A stretch of DNA of 64,000 nucleotides from Ottelia alismoides (taxonomy: Eukaryota > Streptophyta > Magnoliopsida > Alismatales > Hydrocharitaceae). Under the pieces are notes generated by a model. The model saw only the letters and a program-made list of their open reading frames with translations, was not told the DNA's origin and ran no database searches. How positions within the stretch are numbered: position 1 is the first letter of the stretch; each line of letters opens with the position of its first letter. The stretch covers positions 682,001 through 746,000 of the forward strand of contig JAZKJV010002621.1 in NCBI GenBank assembly GCA_037367405.1, in the 5' to 3' direction. Both the position numbers and the translations under genes were made by a program. Of this stretch, positions 24,269 to 34,543 are shown piece by piece.

Positions 24269-24521
24269 TGTCATCACCGGCGACCTATTCTTCCATCTTT
24301 GGACCCCTTGCTCACCGCCAACGAGCTCCTCTGGAGTGCCTGAGTGACAGCCGAGTCCTCTGGAGTGGAAGTGAGGCACGAGGACCCAGGAGGCCACTGA
24401 TCCGGTGGTTCAGCCGCCGTGCGCCGTCGCGAGCGCGCTCAACCTCGAGGAGACGACGGCCCCTTGCAGGCAACGACCCAGGAGCTTCCCGAGCTCCAGC
24501 CCAGTCGACAGCACCCGCCAG

Positions 24522-26207
24522 GTAACCTTCTTAGCCCGTAGATTAGCGTAGATTTAGATTTTTCCGATTTCAGTAGAGTAGCTCCGCCACCTTCATCTGT
24601 CGTCTCCAGCCACTGTTGATGCGATTTTACGCGGTTTAAAAAGTTGTTTTTACCACATCGTTGTTGTTCCACGCAAAACCGCAATCAAACAAATAATATT
24701 ACAACTACAAGCACGTTGGAAAAAATATGAGTTGTATAGTGCAAGTAGAGGTTCGTATCCGTAGGGACTAAGCAAACTCGCTCTTTTTGTTCTTCTTTAA
24801 AACTTGATTCAAATTTTAAATCTATTGTGATGAAAGAAAATTTATAACAGAATGCGATCTACGGTGAAAGCACTTCTTATAACTTAGAGTAAGCAAATGA
24901 TGGTATGAGTGCAACTAAGTAAGGAAGTGTGGGTTGATTCGCAATTTAATATGGGAAGATGAGATTTACTTGGAAGCTTTCAAGAGAGAATGATGAAATA
25001 TAAAACTTGCATTGCATATATAGAAGTAACAATAGCTTACACAATAAAAGTTGTTCTTGCAAATTCAACTTAAACAAATTAACTAAGGTAGAAAAAATAC
25101 AAGCGACAAATAAGATGGGAAAGAAATGCTTCTCTATTTGATTCTGGAGTGAAGATGATGATGATGACGGAGATGGGAGTGTGCGGGGAGATGCGTGGGC
25201 TGCTCGCGCATGCAAGGATGGAGCCGAGGAAGATGGTGGCGGAGAGGAGCTTCGACGAGAGAAAGATGGTCGTGCGTGTGGACGCACGGGCTTCTACGGG
25301 CTGAAGGCGAACCGCGCGGAGGAGGAAAACGACTGGACGTTGTTGGCGCTGTCTTTGTACCTGCATGAAATAAACGAGAGAGAGGGAGATGGAAACAAGA
25401 GAGAAAAATGAGAAGGAAGAAAATGGGGGATAGAAGAGAATGGCGTGCATGAAAAATGGGGGAGACGGAGAGGTAAGCATGAATTGAGAATGGGGTAAGA
25501 AGGCCTCCTTTTATAGATGAAATATGCTTGTAAATAAAGGGAGACATCCCATGCAAATAAAGACAAAATATCATCATGAATGCATGAAGAATTAATTTTT
25601 GTATGGGGAAAAGGTGCATGGGAAAAAGGAATATGGGTTTTAAATGCTTCATGAGCCATGTGTTGTATGGGAAAGGGAGAGAGAATAAAGAATGTGAATT
25701 TTGCACAATGTTTCCTCTTCATTTCTTGCTAACAAATTATGTAGAGCCAAATTGGATATAATGATCAAGCAATTTGTTTGGATAAAGTATTTCAATGAGT
25801 AATTGGATTTGATGATGAAGAGAGAATTTGGTCATTAATTTAATTATGCATTTCTAGAGGTGATTTTCTTGTTGTATTTGCAGAATCGATAATATCTGGC
25901 TTAAGTGATATTTGAGGTGTATGTATCAGATATTAATGGAATTCTTTATGTATTTTGTATACTATTATACCAGTATAATATGTACTCATCAGCCACCCAT
26001 TCGTCCCTCCAACACCACCACCACGTCCACCAGACTCCTCTCCACCTTCTCCGACCCTCCATTCCCCCTGGCTCGCCCCGGAGCAAGGTATCAGCTCTCA
26101 CCCTCCACCGCTCGCCGAAGAGCTTCCATATCGCCCCATCTTCCACCCATTTCCCGCTCTGACGGGTCGAGGCAGTTTGCCCTCGACCCAGCTCTCTTCC
26201 TGTGCAG
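24522..26207 (+). other. Solo LTR 2 predicted leader intron, split by solo LTR 3
   Basis: Donor CCAG|GTAACC at 24522 and acceptor CTGTGCAG ending 26207. Without the 1383-bp insertion the length is about 303 nt. The GGGTCGAGG hairpin (26164-26189) ends 17 nt before the acceptor AG. Confidence 0.55.
24614..25991 (-). mobile_element. Solo LTR 3: short LTR of a different, related family
   Basis: It starts TGTTGATGCG and ends ACTCATCA on the + strand, with target duplication GCCAC (24609-24613 and 25992-25996). At 1378 bp it is less than half the length of the Athila LTRs here. The block near 24740 resembles the 'tatagcacccagggtcgaac' U5 motif of the larger LTRs in reverse, which supports minus orientation. 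Open frames of up to 190 codons inside (25134-25706) are low-complexity and not recognised. Confidence 0.85.
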
Positions 26208-28024
26208 GTATCGGCCTATTCGACTTCGTCTGGAGGTCGAGACTCCAAAGCACAGGAGCTCCTGTTCTTCCACGTCGCCGGAGCTCTCCGGAGTTCCCCG
26301 CTTTCATCTGAGCAGCGCATCAGGTGCGGAGCTTCACGATGGAGCATCCCCGCACCTCAGGAGCAGCAGGCGAGGTCCACCGTGCGTGCAGTGGGCCGGC
26401 TAAGTTCGCCGGCCGCCAGTTCTTCCAGGATCTTCATCCACCGTCAGATCGACCTCGTCGCTCCAGATCACATCACGTCCGTCCGTTTGTGGAGCTGCAA
26501 CCACCGCCAGATCTTCGGAGGATCGATCGCAACTGTAGGTTATTCGAGGGTTTAGACTCCAGAGCACCAGGATCGTCCGATCTCCACGTGGAGGGCCCTC
26601 ACCCGTTCGATCAGGCCAGCGGTTCAAGGTTAAAGGCGCCACCGTTCTCGTTCGTTGGATCTGCTACGTGGCACACAACCGGCCTTCGATATTTAATAAG
26701 GGGTATTTGCACTTAGGCCCCTCTACTTTATGCATTTAGTTTTTAGTCCTATAAATACGTAGTGTAGTTCTTTTATTTTTGTGAAAATTGCACTGTGGAC
26801 CCTTCTTTTTATCATATTTGCATTTATACCCCTGTCAGTTGTGGACACGTGCATCGACATGTGGTATTTTGGTGTATTTGCATTATTGGCCCTGCCTTTT
26901 TGCCCTGTTACGTTTTGAATTTTTATTAATAGGAATTGCAATCATGTCCCTCCAGGCATGAGTCACGTGTATCGTGCGTGGCCCGGGGGGTAATTTGCGT
27001 TCCTTACCCTATACTTTCCAGGGTCATTATCCAGGGACCCAAAACTTTGTTATAACTGCAGATAGGTCCCTGTGCACTGTTGGTTTATTTTTATTTTTAA
27101 TAAAATAGCAAATATACTCCAAATCTAATGAAAATTGGATACATGGCTCCTGTCATAGTGTAAAATTTTCTGGGATTTTTGAAGATATTTTTTATTTTGA
27201 TTTGTTATTTTTAAAAATTCAAAAACATCTATTTTTGTTACTATTTAACTTTAAAAATCACAAAAAATATTAAATCCTATCTAAAAAATTACGAAAAAAT
27301 TCTCTACTGTTTGTTTTGTTGTGCTTGATTTTCTAGCCAATTTTGGCTATTTTTCAGTATATAAAACTCCTAAAAATTGAAAAACACCTAAAAACTCATA
27401 AAAATTATAATAAATAATTTAAAAACCCAAAAAACATAAATCCAGTGGCTGAATTTTCTTTGTATTGTTTACTGTACAGGAAAATTACCTCTAGGCTTTT
27501 TGGGGTTTTTAGATATTTTATCTAAACCCCATAAGCTTGGCTGGACATGGTTTTTATCTTTTTGCATTGTTTCATTTTTAGAAAATTAAATAAACATCAG
27601 AAAAATCCCAAAAATTCAATAAAAACAGTAAAAATTATAAAACACACAAAAATATTTTTATTAGAATCTTTGGTTGATTTTTAGTGCATTTAATAAATAG
27701 TTGAATTGCTTGCTTTTCTTGTTTTCTCTATTTTCTTAATACATTAAAAATCCAAAAAAATATAAAAAGATTTAAAAACCACCAAAAACACCTTTTTATT
27801 TCTTTTTCTTTTCTTTTTGACTACTTTGTAGGCCGCAAGGCCAATTCGTGCTCCTTGTGTTCGACCCTGGTCGCTATACCAGGTTAAACTAATAGCAAGA
27901 CCGTTATTGATTTTCGAGTTGATTTTTATATTGGTGGTCTATTTTTCTTGATTGATCGATCCTGATCGCTTGGGCCGCAACGACCGTTTAGCACCTTATA
28001 CTCGAGTGGTCAGGATGGTTATCA

Positions 28025-30684
28025 AGTTCCAGCGGCGGCTGAACCCGAATCTGAGAGAGGTTATAATGAAGGAGATTTCAAAATGGTGGAGCGTCGATTT
28101 TATCTACCCCATCTCCGACTCCAAGTGGGTTAGCCCGTTGCATGTGGTGCCTAAGAAGACGGGCATCACTACAGTTGTCAGCGAGTCTGGAGAGAAGATT
28201 GCTACCCAGGTACCCACTTCTTGGCAGGTCTGCGTGGATTACAGACGACTCAACCAGCCTACCAAGAAGGATCATTTCCCCCTGCCCTTTATAGATCATA
28301 TCATTGAGAGTCTGGCGGGGAAGAGCCACTACTGTTTCTTGGATGGGTACTCCGGCTACAACCAGGTGGCCATCGCTCCCGAGGACCAGGACAAGACTAC
28401 CTTCACCTGTCCCTTCGGCACATATGCTTTCAGACGCATGTCATTTGGGCTATGCAACACCCCTACGACTTTTCAGAGATGCATGATGTCTATCTTTTCG
28501 GACATGGTAGGGGAGTGCTTGGAGGTCTTCATGGATGATTTCTCGGTCTACGGTGACGGATTCGACTCCTGTCTTGACTGCCTAGACCGAGTCCTTCAGC
28601 GATGCATTGAGGTTCACCTTGTGCTGTCTTGGGAGAAGAGTCACTTCATGGTGACTCAAGGGACGGTGCTTGGCTATATGATCTCCAACAGGGGCATGGA
28701 GGTTGATCCGGCCAAGGTAGATGTCATTAGAAAACTCGCACCGCCGTCCAACTTGCGGCAGTTATGGTCTTTTCTGAGGCACGTCGGTTTTTACCGACGC
28801 TTCATTCATGATTTCAGTAGGATTGCCCGGTCGTTGACTGATCTGCTGATGAAAGACACCGAGTTCCTTATCGATGACAAGTGTCTTTCGTCATTCGAGA
28901 CTCTCAAGAGATGTGTTGTTGAGGCTCCTGTCCTTCAGCCGCCTGATTGGTCTCTCCCATTCGAGATCATGACGGATGCCTCCAATTTTGCCGTAGGGGC
29001 CGTGCTGGGACAGAGGAGGGATGGAGTCCCATTTGCCATTCACTACGCTAGCCGTACATTGGATGCCGCTCAGCGGAACTATACAGTCACTGAGAAGGAG
29101 ATGCTAGCCGTAGTTTTTGCCCTAGATAAGTTCAGATCATACATTATTGGATCTAGAGTGACCATCTACACTGATCACACCGCCATCATGTACCTCATGG
29201 CAAAGAAGGATGCCAAAGCTAGATTGACCAGATGGATCCTTGTACTCCAGGAGTTTGACATAAAGATTAAGAATAAGCCTGGAGTCAAGAATGTGATGGC
29301 GGATCATCTCTCCCGATTAGAGCATCTTAAGGATTCTGAGCAGACTGAGCCTATATGTGAGACCTTCCCAGATGAGGCGATCCTTGCTATCGCCTCTCTC
29401 CCGTGGTACGCCGATATTGTGAACTTTCTTGTTGCTAAGAAAGTTCCACACGATTGGCCCAAGCAGAGACTTGAGACCTTCCTCGCGAAGGCCAAGTCTT
29501 ACCACTGGGAGGATCCCATCCTTTACCATGAAGGAGGGGATAGCGTCTGGCGTAGGTGCATTCCTCAGGAGGAGCATCATAGCATCCTCGCTTACTGCCA
29601 CAAGCTTGAGGCAGGAGGACATCACTCTGGGAGGAGAACGGCACAGAAAGTGCTCCAATCCGGCCTATGGTGGCCTACCCTATTCAAGGACTCTGATGAG
29701 TTCGTGAAGAGATGTACCGACTGTCAGAGGATGGGCACTTGTGGATAGCGTGATATGATGCCGATGCAGCCCATTCACTTCTGTAAGGTTTTTGACGCAT
29801 GGGGCATCGATTTCATGGGTCCATTCCCTAAGAGACAGGGATTCGAGTACATTCTGTTGGCCGTGGATTATGTTAGTCGTTGGGTTGAGGCCATCCCCAC
29901 CCGAACCGTAGATGCTAGGACTGTTTGCAGATTTTTGAGGAAGCATATCATTTCACGGTTCGGGGTACCTCGAGTGTTGATATCTGACAGGGGGTCTCAT
30001 TTTGTCAACGACCATGTGAAGGCCCTTGCTAGCGAGTTCGACATAGACCATCGAGTTTCCACTCCATACCATCCTCAGACGAATGGTCTCGTCGAAGTGT
30101 CAAATAGGGAGATCAAGACTATATTGCAGAAAGTCGTCCGCCTTGACCGAAAGGATTGGTCACAGCTTTTGGACTCAGCCTTGTGGGCATATAGGACGTC
30201 TTTCAAGACACCTTTGGGCACATCTCCCTTTCGCCTCGTTTATGGCAAGCCGTGCCATTTACTTGTTGAGTTGAGACATAGGTCACTTTGGGCAGTCACT
30301 GATATTCTTTTGGATCCAGATAGTGTAGGAGATAAGAGGAAGGCAGAGTTAGTCGCCATGGAAGAGCTTCGTGATACCGCCTTCTCAAACAGCCTACAGT
30401 ACAAGGAGAGAGTGAAGGAGTGGCATGATTCTCATATCAGCCACAAACATTTTGAGCCAGGAGGGAGAGTATGGCTGTTTGATGCTAGGCTTCGTCTATT
30501 TCCAGGGAAGCTACAGAGCAAATGGAAGGGACCGTATTTGGTGAGAAAGGTACACGACAATGGGAGTATTGACATATCCGAGTTGTCTTCTGAGAGTACC
30601 TTTCAAGTGAACGGCCAGCGGCTCAAGCCATATCTAGATCATGAGCCGCGGGTCGTTGATGTTGCCCCTATTCACTTTGCGTGA
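28025..30684 (+). pseudogene. pol: Element A pol remainder: reverse transcriptase, RNase H, integrase (one stop)
   Basis: Reading resumes directly after the AGTTC duplication with FQRRLNPN. RT spans about 28050-28760 with the catalytic motif FMDD at 28528-28539. RNase H (TDAS, YTDH) spans about 28960-29300. The integrase zinc-binding HHCC region is about 29595-29735. Its catalytic D, D, E are at 29809, 29986 and 30094, giving the expected 35-residue D-E spacing. A basic C-terminal part with KWKGPY ends near 30600; no chromodomain follows. One in-frame TAG (29746-29748) stands where element E has CAG. Apart from that stop this part is open, unlike the gag part. Confidence 0.92.
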
Positions 30685-30782
30685 GATGTGGTCTCTTGAC
30701 TCACATCTATTGCATCTCACGCCTGATTATCACTGTTCTCCCGACTTGTATAGATCCAGTTGTCCATATTATTCCATTCTTT

Positions 30783-31165
30783 AGTCCCACATCCCTTTCC
30801 TCATCTTTTGATTATGCTATACTTAGGGTGTACTTTACCCTAAGTATAGGGGGGATGTAGGACTCTCGGGTATTCTTTTGATTCACTCTTACCCCTGTTT
30901 TGCTGCCTATACTTAGGGATATTTTACCCTAAGTATAGGGGGGGTAGACCCTGTACATTCTTCACTCGGTTTTTCCTTTGTGTACAGCCTGCTATACTTA
31001 GGATTAGTTGATCCTAAGTATAGGGGGAAAAGCCGAGACTCTCTTGATTTCTATTCTTTCATTCATCTTTGTATATAGCCTTCCTTTTCACTTCCCTACA
31101 CTAAGCACGAGTTATGTCTTCTTCATCGCTCTTGACTATGAGGACATCGTTCGAGCTAAGTATAG
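30783..31165 (+). repeat. Element A array of four PPT-like hairpin modules
   Basis: Inner hairpins: 30817-30849 (13-bp arms, 7-nt loop), 30907-30938, 30992-31023 (13-bp arms, 6-nt loop) and the longer imperfect 31096-31165. Outer stems: AGTCCCACATCCC 30783-30795 with 30852-30864 (12 of 13), TACCCC 30890-30895 with 30941-30946, CTCGGTTTTTCC 30965-30976 with 31026-31037 (11 of 12). Each 3' arm continues into five to seven G, as the PPT does. Confidence 0.87.
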
Positions 31166-32762
31166 GGGGTGTGTATATATTTCATATATACTTTATCCAT
31201 AACTCGTACTTTGTGTGAGTGTATTAATAAATAAAAAAGGCTAAAAACCCTAAAATCCATAAAAATTAAAAATTTTCCTTGTAAATAAACATTCTTTTAT
31301 TGCACATGCATAGCTATTGTACAAATTATTTTTGTAAAATTGTTTTCAAAAACTTTTTGTGTAAATAGTGTGTAAATATGTGCATATCAAAACTATGTAT
31401 ATAGTACAAAATTTTTCCAAAATGTTTTGAAAATCAAAAGTTTGCAAAAACCTTGTGTAAATTTGTGTAAATATTTTGCAAAACTTGCATTCATGCATAT
31501 TCCATGGTTTCAAAACATTTTTCAAAAATTTTGCACGTGTGTAAATATTGTGTAAATAGCATCTTTGTATATACTTGTATAGTTTTTCCTGAATTATAAT
31601 TGACATTTAAACTAACCTGGGATTAAATTGCAAAATGGAGCTTGATTAAGATCTTAATCCACCTAATTATAAGAGCAACCTTATAGGGCTTAGGGTTAAG
31701 GCTTTTCAGGTACATAGTGACTTAATTCTTTGAGTCCACTAGGCTATGATCACATGTCATCTCAATGAGCCTAAGTAGAGCACTTAACAACACACACATG
31801 ACTCATATAGACAATGGCTTGACTTGGACCCGTACTTTACACCGAGATCTCTACGGATGAAGTGGTGAGGAGGCAATCTTCCTTGACTTGGGGTGCATAT
31901 GAGGGTAGTACTTCTAGGCGAAACCTCTCTTCTTCTTTTAGTGAAGGAAGTGCATCTCAACTTGGTCTGGTTGCTATGAGGTCTAACGACAGGAGTTGTG
32001 GGTTGCAATAATGCTTCAAAAGAGGGATAGTCTGCTGGCTCAAGAGGAAAAACTCCTTAGGTACATATGCTGCACCTTGTGAATATGTGTATAGATGCAC
32101 TTGAAAAAAAATGCAAAAAGAAAATAACTTCAAAAAAGTGGTGGGTCTGATAGAAAATGATAGTCCCACCAGAGTATGTATATAGTGCGAATAAGCAAAG
32201 CATGAGACTCATGTTCCATCTTATGTAGCTTGCAGCAGGGAGACTTAGCTACACTGGTTGAGCTCCCAAGGATACATGGCTACACTGGCCATGGTCCATT
32301 CTCTTCTTCCCCCTCTTCTAGAGCCGGTTGAACTTGAACTTAGAAGGGAATACCCCGCTCCTCAAGGAAAGAGTGGCCAGACTAGGGTCATAGAGTTACC
32401 TTGTTGGGGAGGGATGTCAAGTTGCTACTTCTGAGGTGGAGAGCTATACCTCACATACACTGTACAAGGAAAGATTCATGGTCTTCAAGGTTTGTGTATG
32501 TAGACTTGTTCTGATCTGGATTATTGAGGAGTATTGATTATAGATTAGTGGATCTTAGAGGCTGTTGAGTTTTAAACCTAAATCTAAATAAGGTTCCGAC
32601 ACATTAATAATCCAAAGATCTGATCGAGCTCCATATTTCAATTTAATGAAGGCAAGTTTAATATTCAGCATTAATCCATGCATTTTCTCCTCTTTTTCTT
32701 TTCCTTTTTTCTTTTTCACTTCTTTTTCAAATAAGTGTTTGCTAAGGGACTAGCAAAGTTAA
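31166..32762 (+). other. Element A 3' non-coding region
   Basis: No reading frame of note and no envelope-like gene. The segment is shared with the corresponding parts of C and E in the opposite orientation (for example the AGTGTAGCTAAGTC block and the AGAACCAAGTTG-like blocks). AT-rich CAAAATTTT-like repeats fill 31340-31600. Confidence 0.75.
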
Positions 32763-32773
32763 ATATAGGGGGG
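32763..32773 (+). other. Element A polypurine tract
   Basis: ATATAGGGGGG immediately before the LTR TG. Upstream GACTAGCAAAGTT is conserved next to the PPTs of B, C and E. Confidence 0.88.
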
Positions 32774-33756
32774 TGATGAATACCCATTCATCACTATTTA
32801 TTCTTTTATTTTAGCATAAAACCTATGCAAAACACATGTATATTCCTGTAAATAGTAATAATTATCATTCAGCATGCATGGTGTAAAAATGAATAATTAG
32901 CATATTTTTGTGCATAAATAAAAGAATAAAGAAATAAAAGAAAAAGAGGGAGATATTTAGAATAAATATTGAGCGACTTAATCCCAAGGGAGGGCTCAGC
33001 ATGGGCCTGACCGCAAAAGAACATAAGTAGAGAGAGATAAGGAAGCTCATGATTGTACATATACCTGTAAATAAAATAAAAATTATTTTCCTCTTATTAA
33101 AATAAAATTGAGTGTGTATTTATTTGTATATATTTGTAAATATAAAATTAAAACAAAAATGAGAAAATTAAAAAGAAATAAAAAACCCCTTCATCATTGT
33201 ATATAAGCCGTGTACATAGAACTCACATATATATCTATTTCACCTTGTAAATAAATAAATAAAAATCCCATAAAAATATGTACATATTCCACACTCCATA
33301 ATGTATATAAATAAAATAAAAACCATAAAAACAAAAATTAAATAAAAAGAATTAAAATAAAAATCAAAACCTACATTGTAAATATACCATGTACATAGAT
33401 GTATATAACTATTTATTTATCTATGAAAATAATTAATGAAAATAAAATAGAAATACCAAATTATTCCAAATTTTATTCTATAAATAAATAAAATATAAAA
33501 TTGTAATAAAATGTACAAAATACATAATTAAAAATCAAAAATCAAAAATATATATTGTATATACCTATATATAATAATACTATATTGTATATACATTATT
33601 TTTATTTCAAAAAAATAAATATAAATCACAAAAAAATAGTTTAAAAATAAAGAAACATTTTTTATGTTTTAACTTATTTGAAATTCGGCTATTTACTATT
33701 TTTTTTAATTTTCAAATAATCATGACGTGGTTGCACCTGATTGGCCCACGGGGGAT

Positions 33757-33980
33757 GTTGACCCCCGGTCAACTCTCCCCCTGGACCGGTCCACGCGGAT
33801 CTGTGCCATCGATCAGACTTCACCCATTTATCTAAACCAGATCTGAGCCCCAAATAACTAAACCCCGGGTCCTAATCCTTCCTGATACATCCGAGATCCA
33901 CGCCCGGGGATCTACATAGTGATCCGTGCTCCAAATTCCTCGCCCGATCCTCATCTAGCCGGAACCCTAGTCGTATATAG
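33757..33980 (+). promoter_or_regulatory. Element A 3' LTR core promoter
   Basis: GTTGACC, three C, GGTCAAC (33757-33773) with an inverted CCAAT just upstream, then TATATAG at 33974-33980. Transcription would start near 34005, well inside the LTR, giving a very long R-U5. Confidence 0.65.
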
Positions 33981-34232
33981 CTCCTGCTCCGCCGCACTTT
34001 CCCAGCTATCTTTGGCATCGCCCCTTCCACCCAGGACCTCCACCCGATTCCTCTGAGTGACAGCTTTGGATTGGTGTGTTGCAGAGAGGCAGGGGAGCAT
34101 CCCGTCACTGATTCGGCAGCATCGCGCCGCCGTGCGCCGCCTAGAGCAGCGCCCGAGCCTCGGGCCTTCGACGACCCTCGAGGCGAAGACCAAAGCTCCT
34201 GGAGCTCATCCCCAGTCGATCCCATGCATCAG

Positions 34233-34543
34233 GTAACCTGGATTCTTCCCATATTTCTTTAATTTCTGATTTTGAACAAATCACTCCGATCATCCCTTTC
34301 GTCGATTCCGGCCACTCCGTCCATCCATTTTATCGACCGAATTGTCCATCATCATCGCCATACTCCTCTCCATCTGCTACGCCCGTCCATCCAACCCAGT
34401 TCGCCCTGGAACTGGGAGTCCACCCTCCTCCACCGTCACATCGCCGGAGGGTGCCGCCCCGACGCGCCAGCCACCCATTTCACCCCTCACAGGGTCGAGG
34501 CACTTTGCCCTCGACCCAACAAGCTTTTTGTGCTCTTTTTCAG
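34233..34543 (+). other. Element A 3' LTR predicted leader intron (311 nt)
   Basis: Donor ATCAG|GTAACC, acceptor CTCTTTTTCAG. The hairpin GGGTCGAGG / CCTCGACCC at 34492-34517 ends 25 nt before the acceptor AG. The same length (311) is found in solo LTR 1. Confidence 0.6.

Larger units (their letters stand above)
23078..28024 (+). mobile_element. Solo LTR 2 (Athila family), forward, interrupted by solo LTR 3
   Basis: It starts TGATGAATACTCATTCATCA and ends GGTTATCA, with a perfect target duplication AGTTC (23073-23077 and 28025-28029) inside the RT-encoding part of A. Subtracting solo LTR 3 and its duplication leaves about 3.56 kb, the family length. It carries the inverted W-box (24044-24059), TATAAAA (24262-24268), predicted intron (24522-26207 including the insertion), hairpin (26164-26189) and U5 hairpins (27821-27985). 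The start codon at 27952 that appears to open pol is LTR sequence, not a real start. Confidence 0.94.

Noticed and set aside
25134..25722. Overlapping open frames of 113-190 codons
   Set aside because: They sit inside solo LTR 3, overlap each other in different frames and are low complexity; no homology is recognised.
27952..28024. ATG apparently opening the pol gene
   Set aside because: This part is the U5 end of solo LTR 2; the original frame continued from 23077 across the insertion.
30685..32773. Envelope-like gene after pol, reported in some Athila elements
   Set aside because: No open frame with signal peptide or membrane segments occurs between pol and the 3' LTR in A or E.
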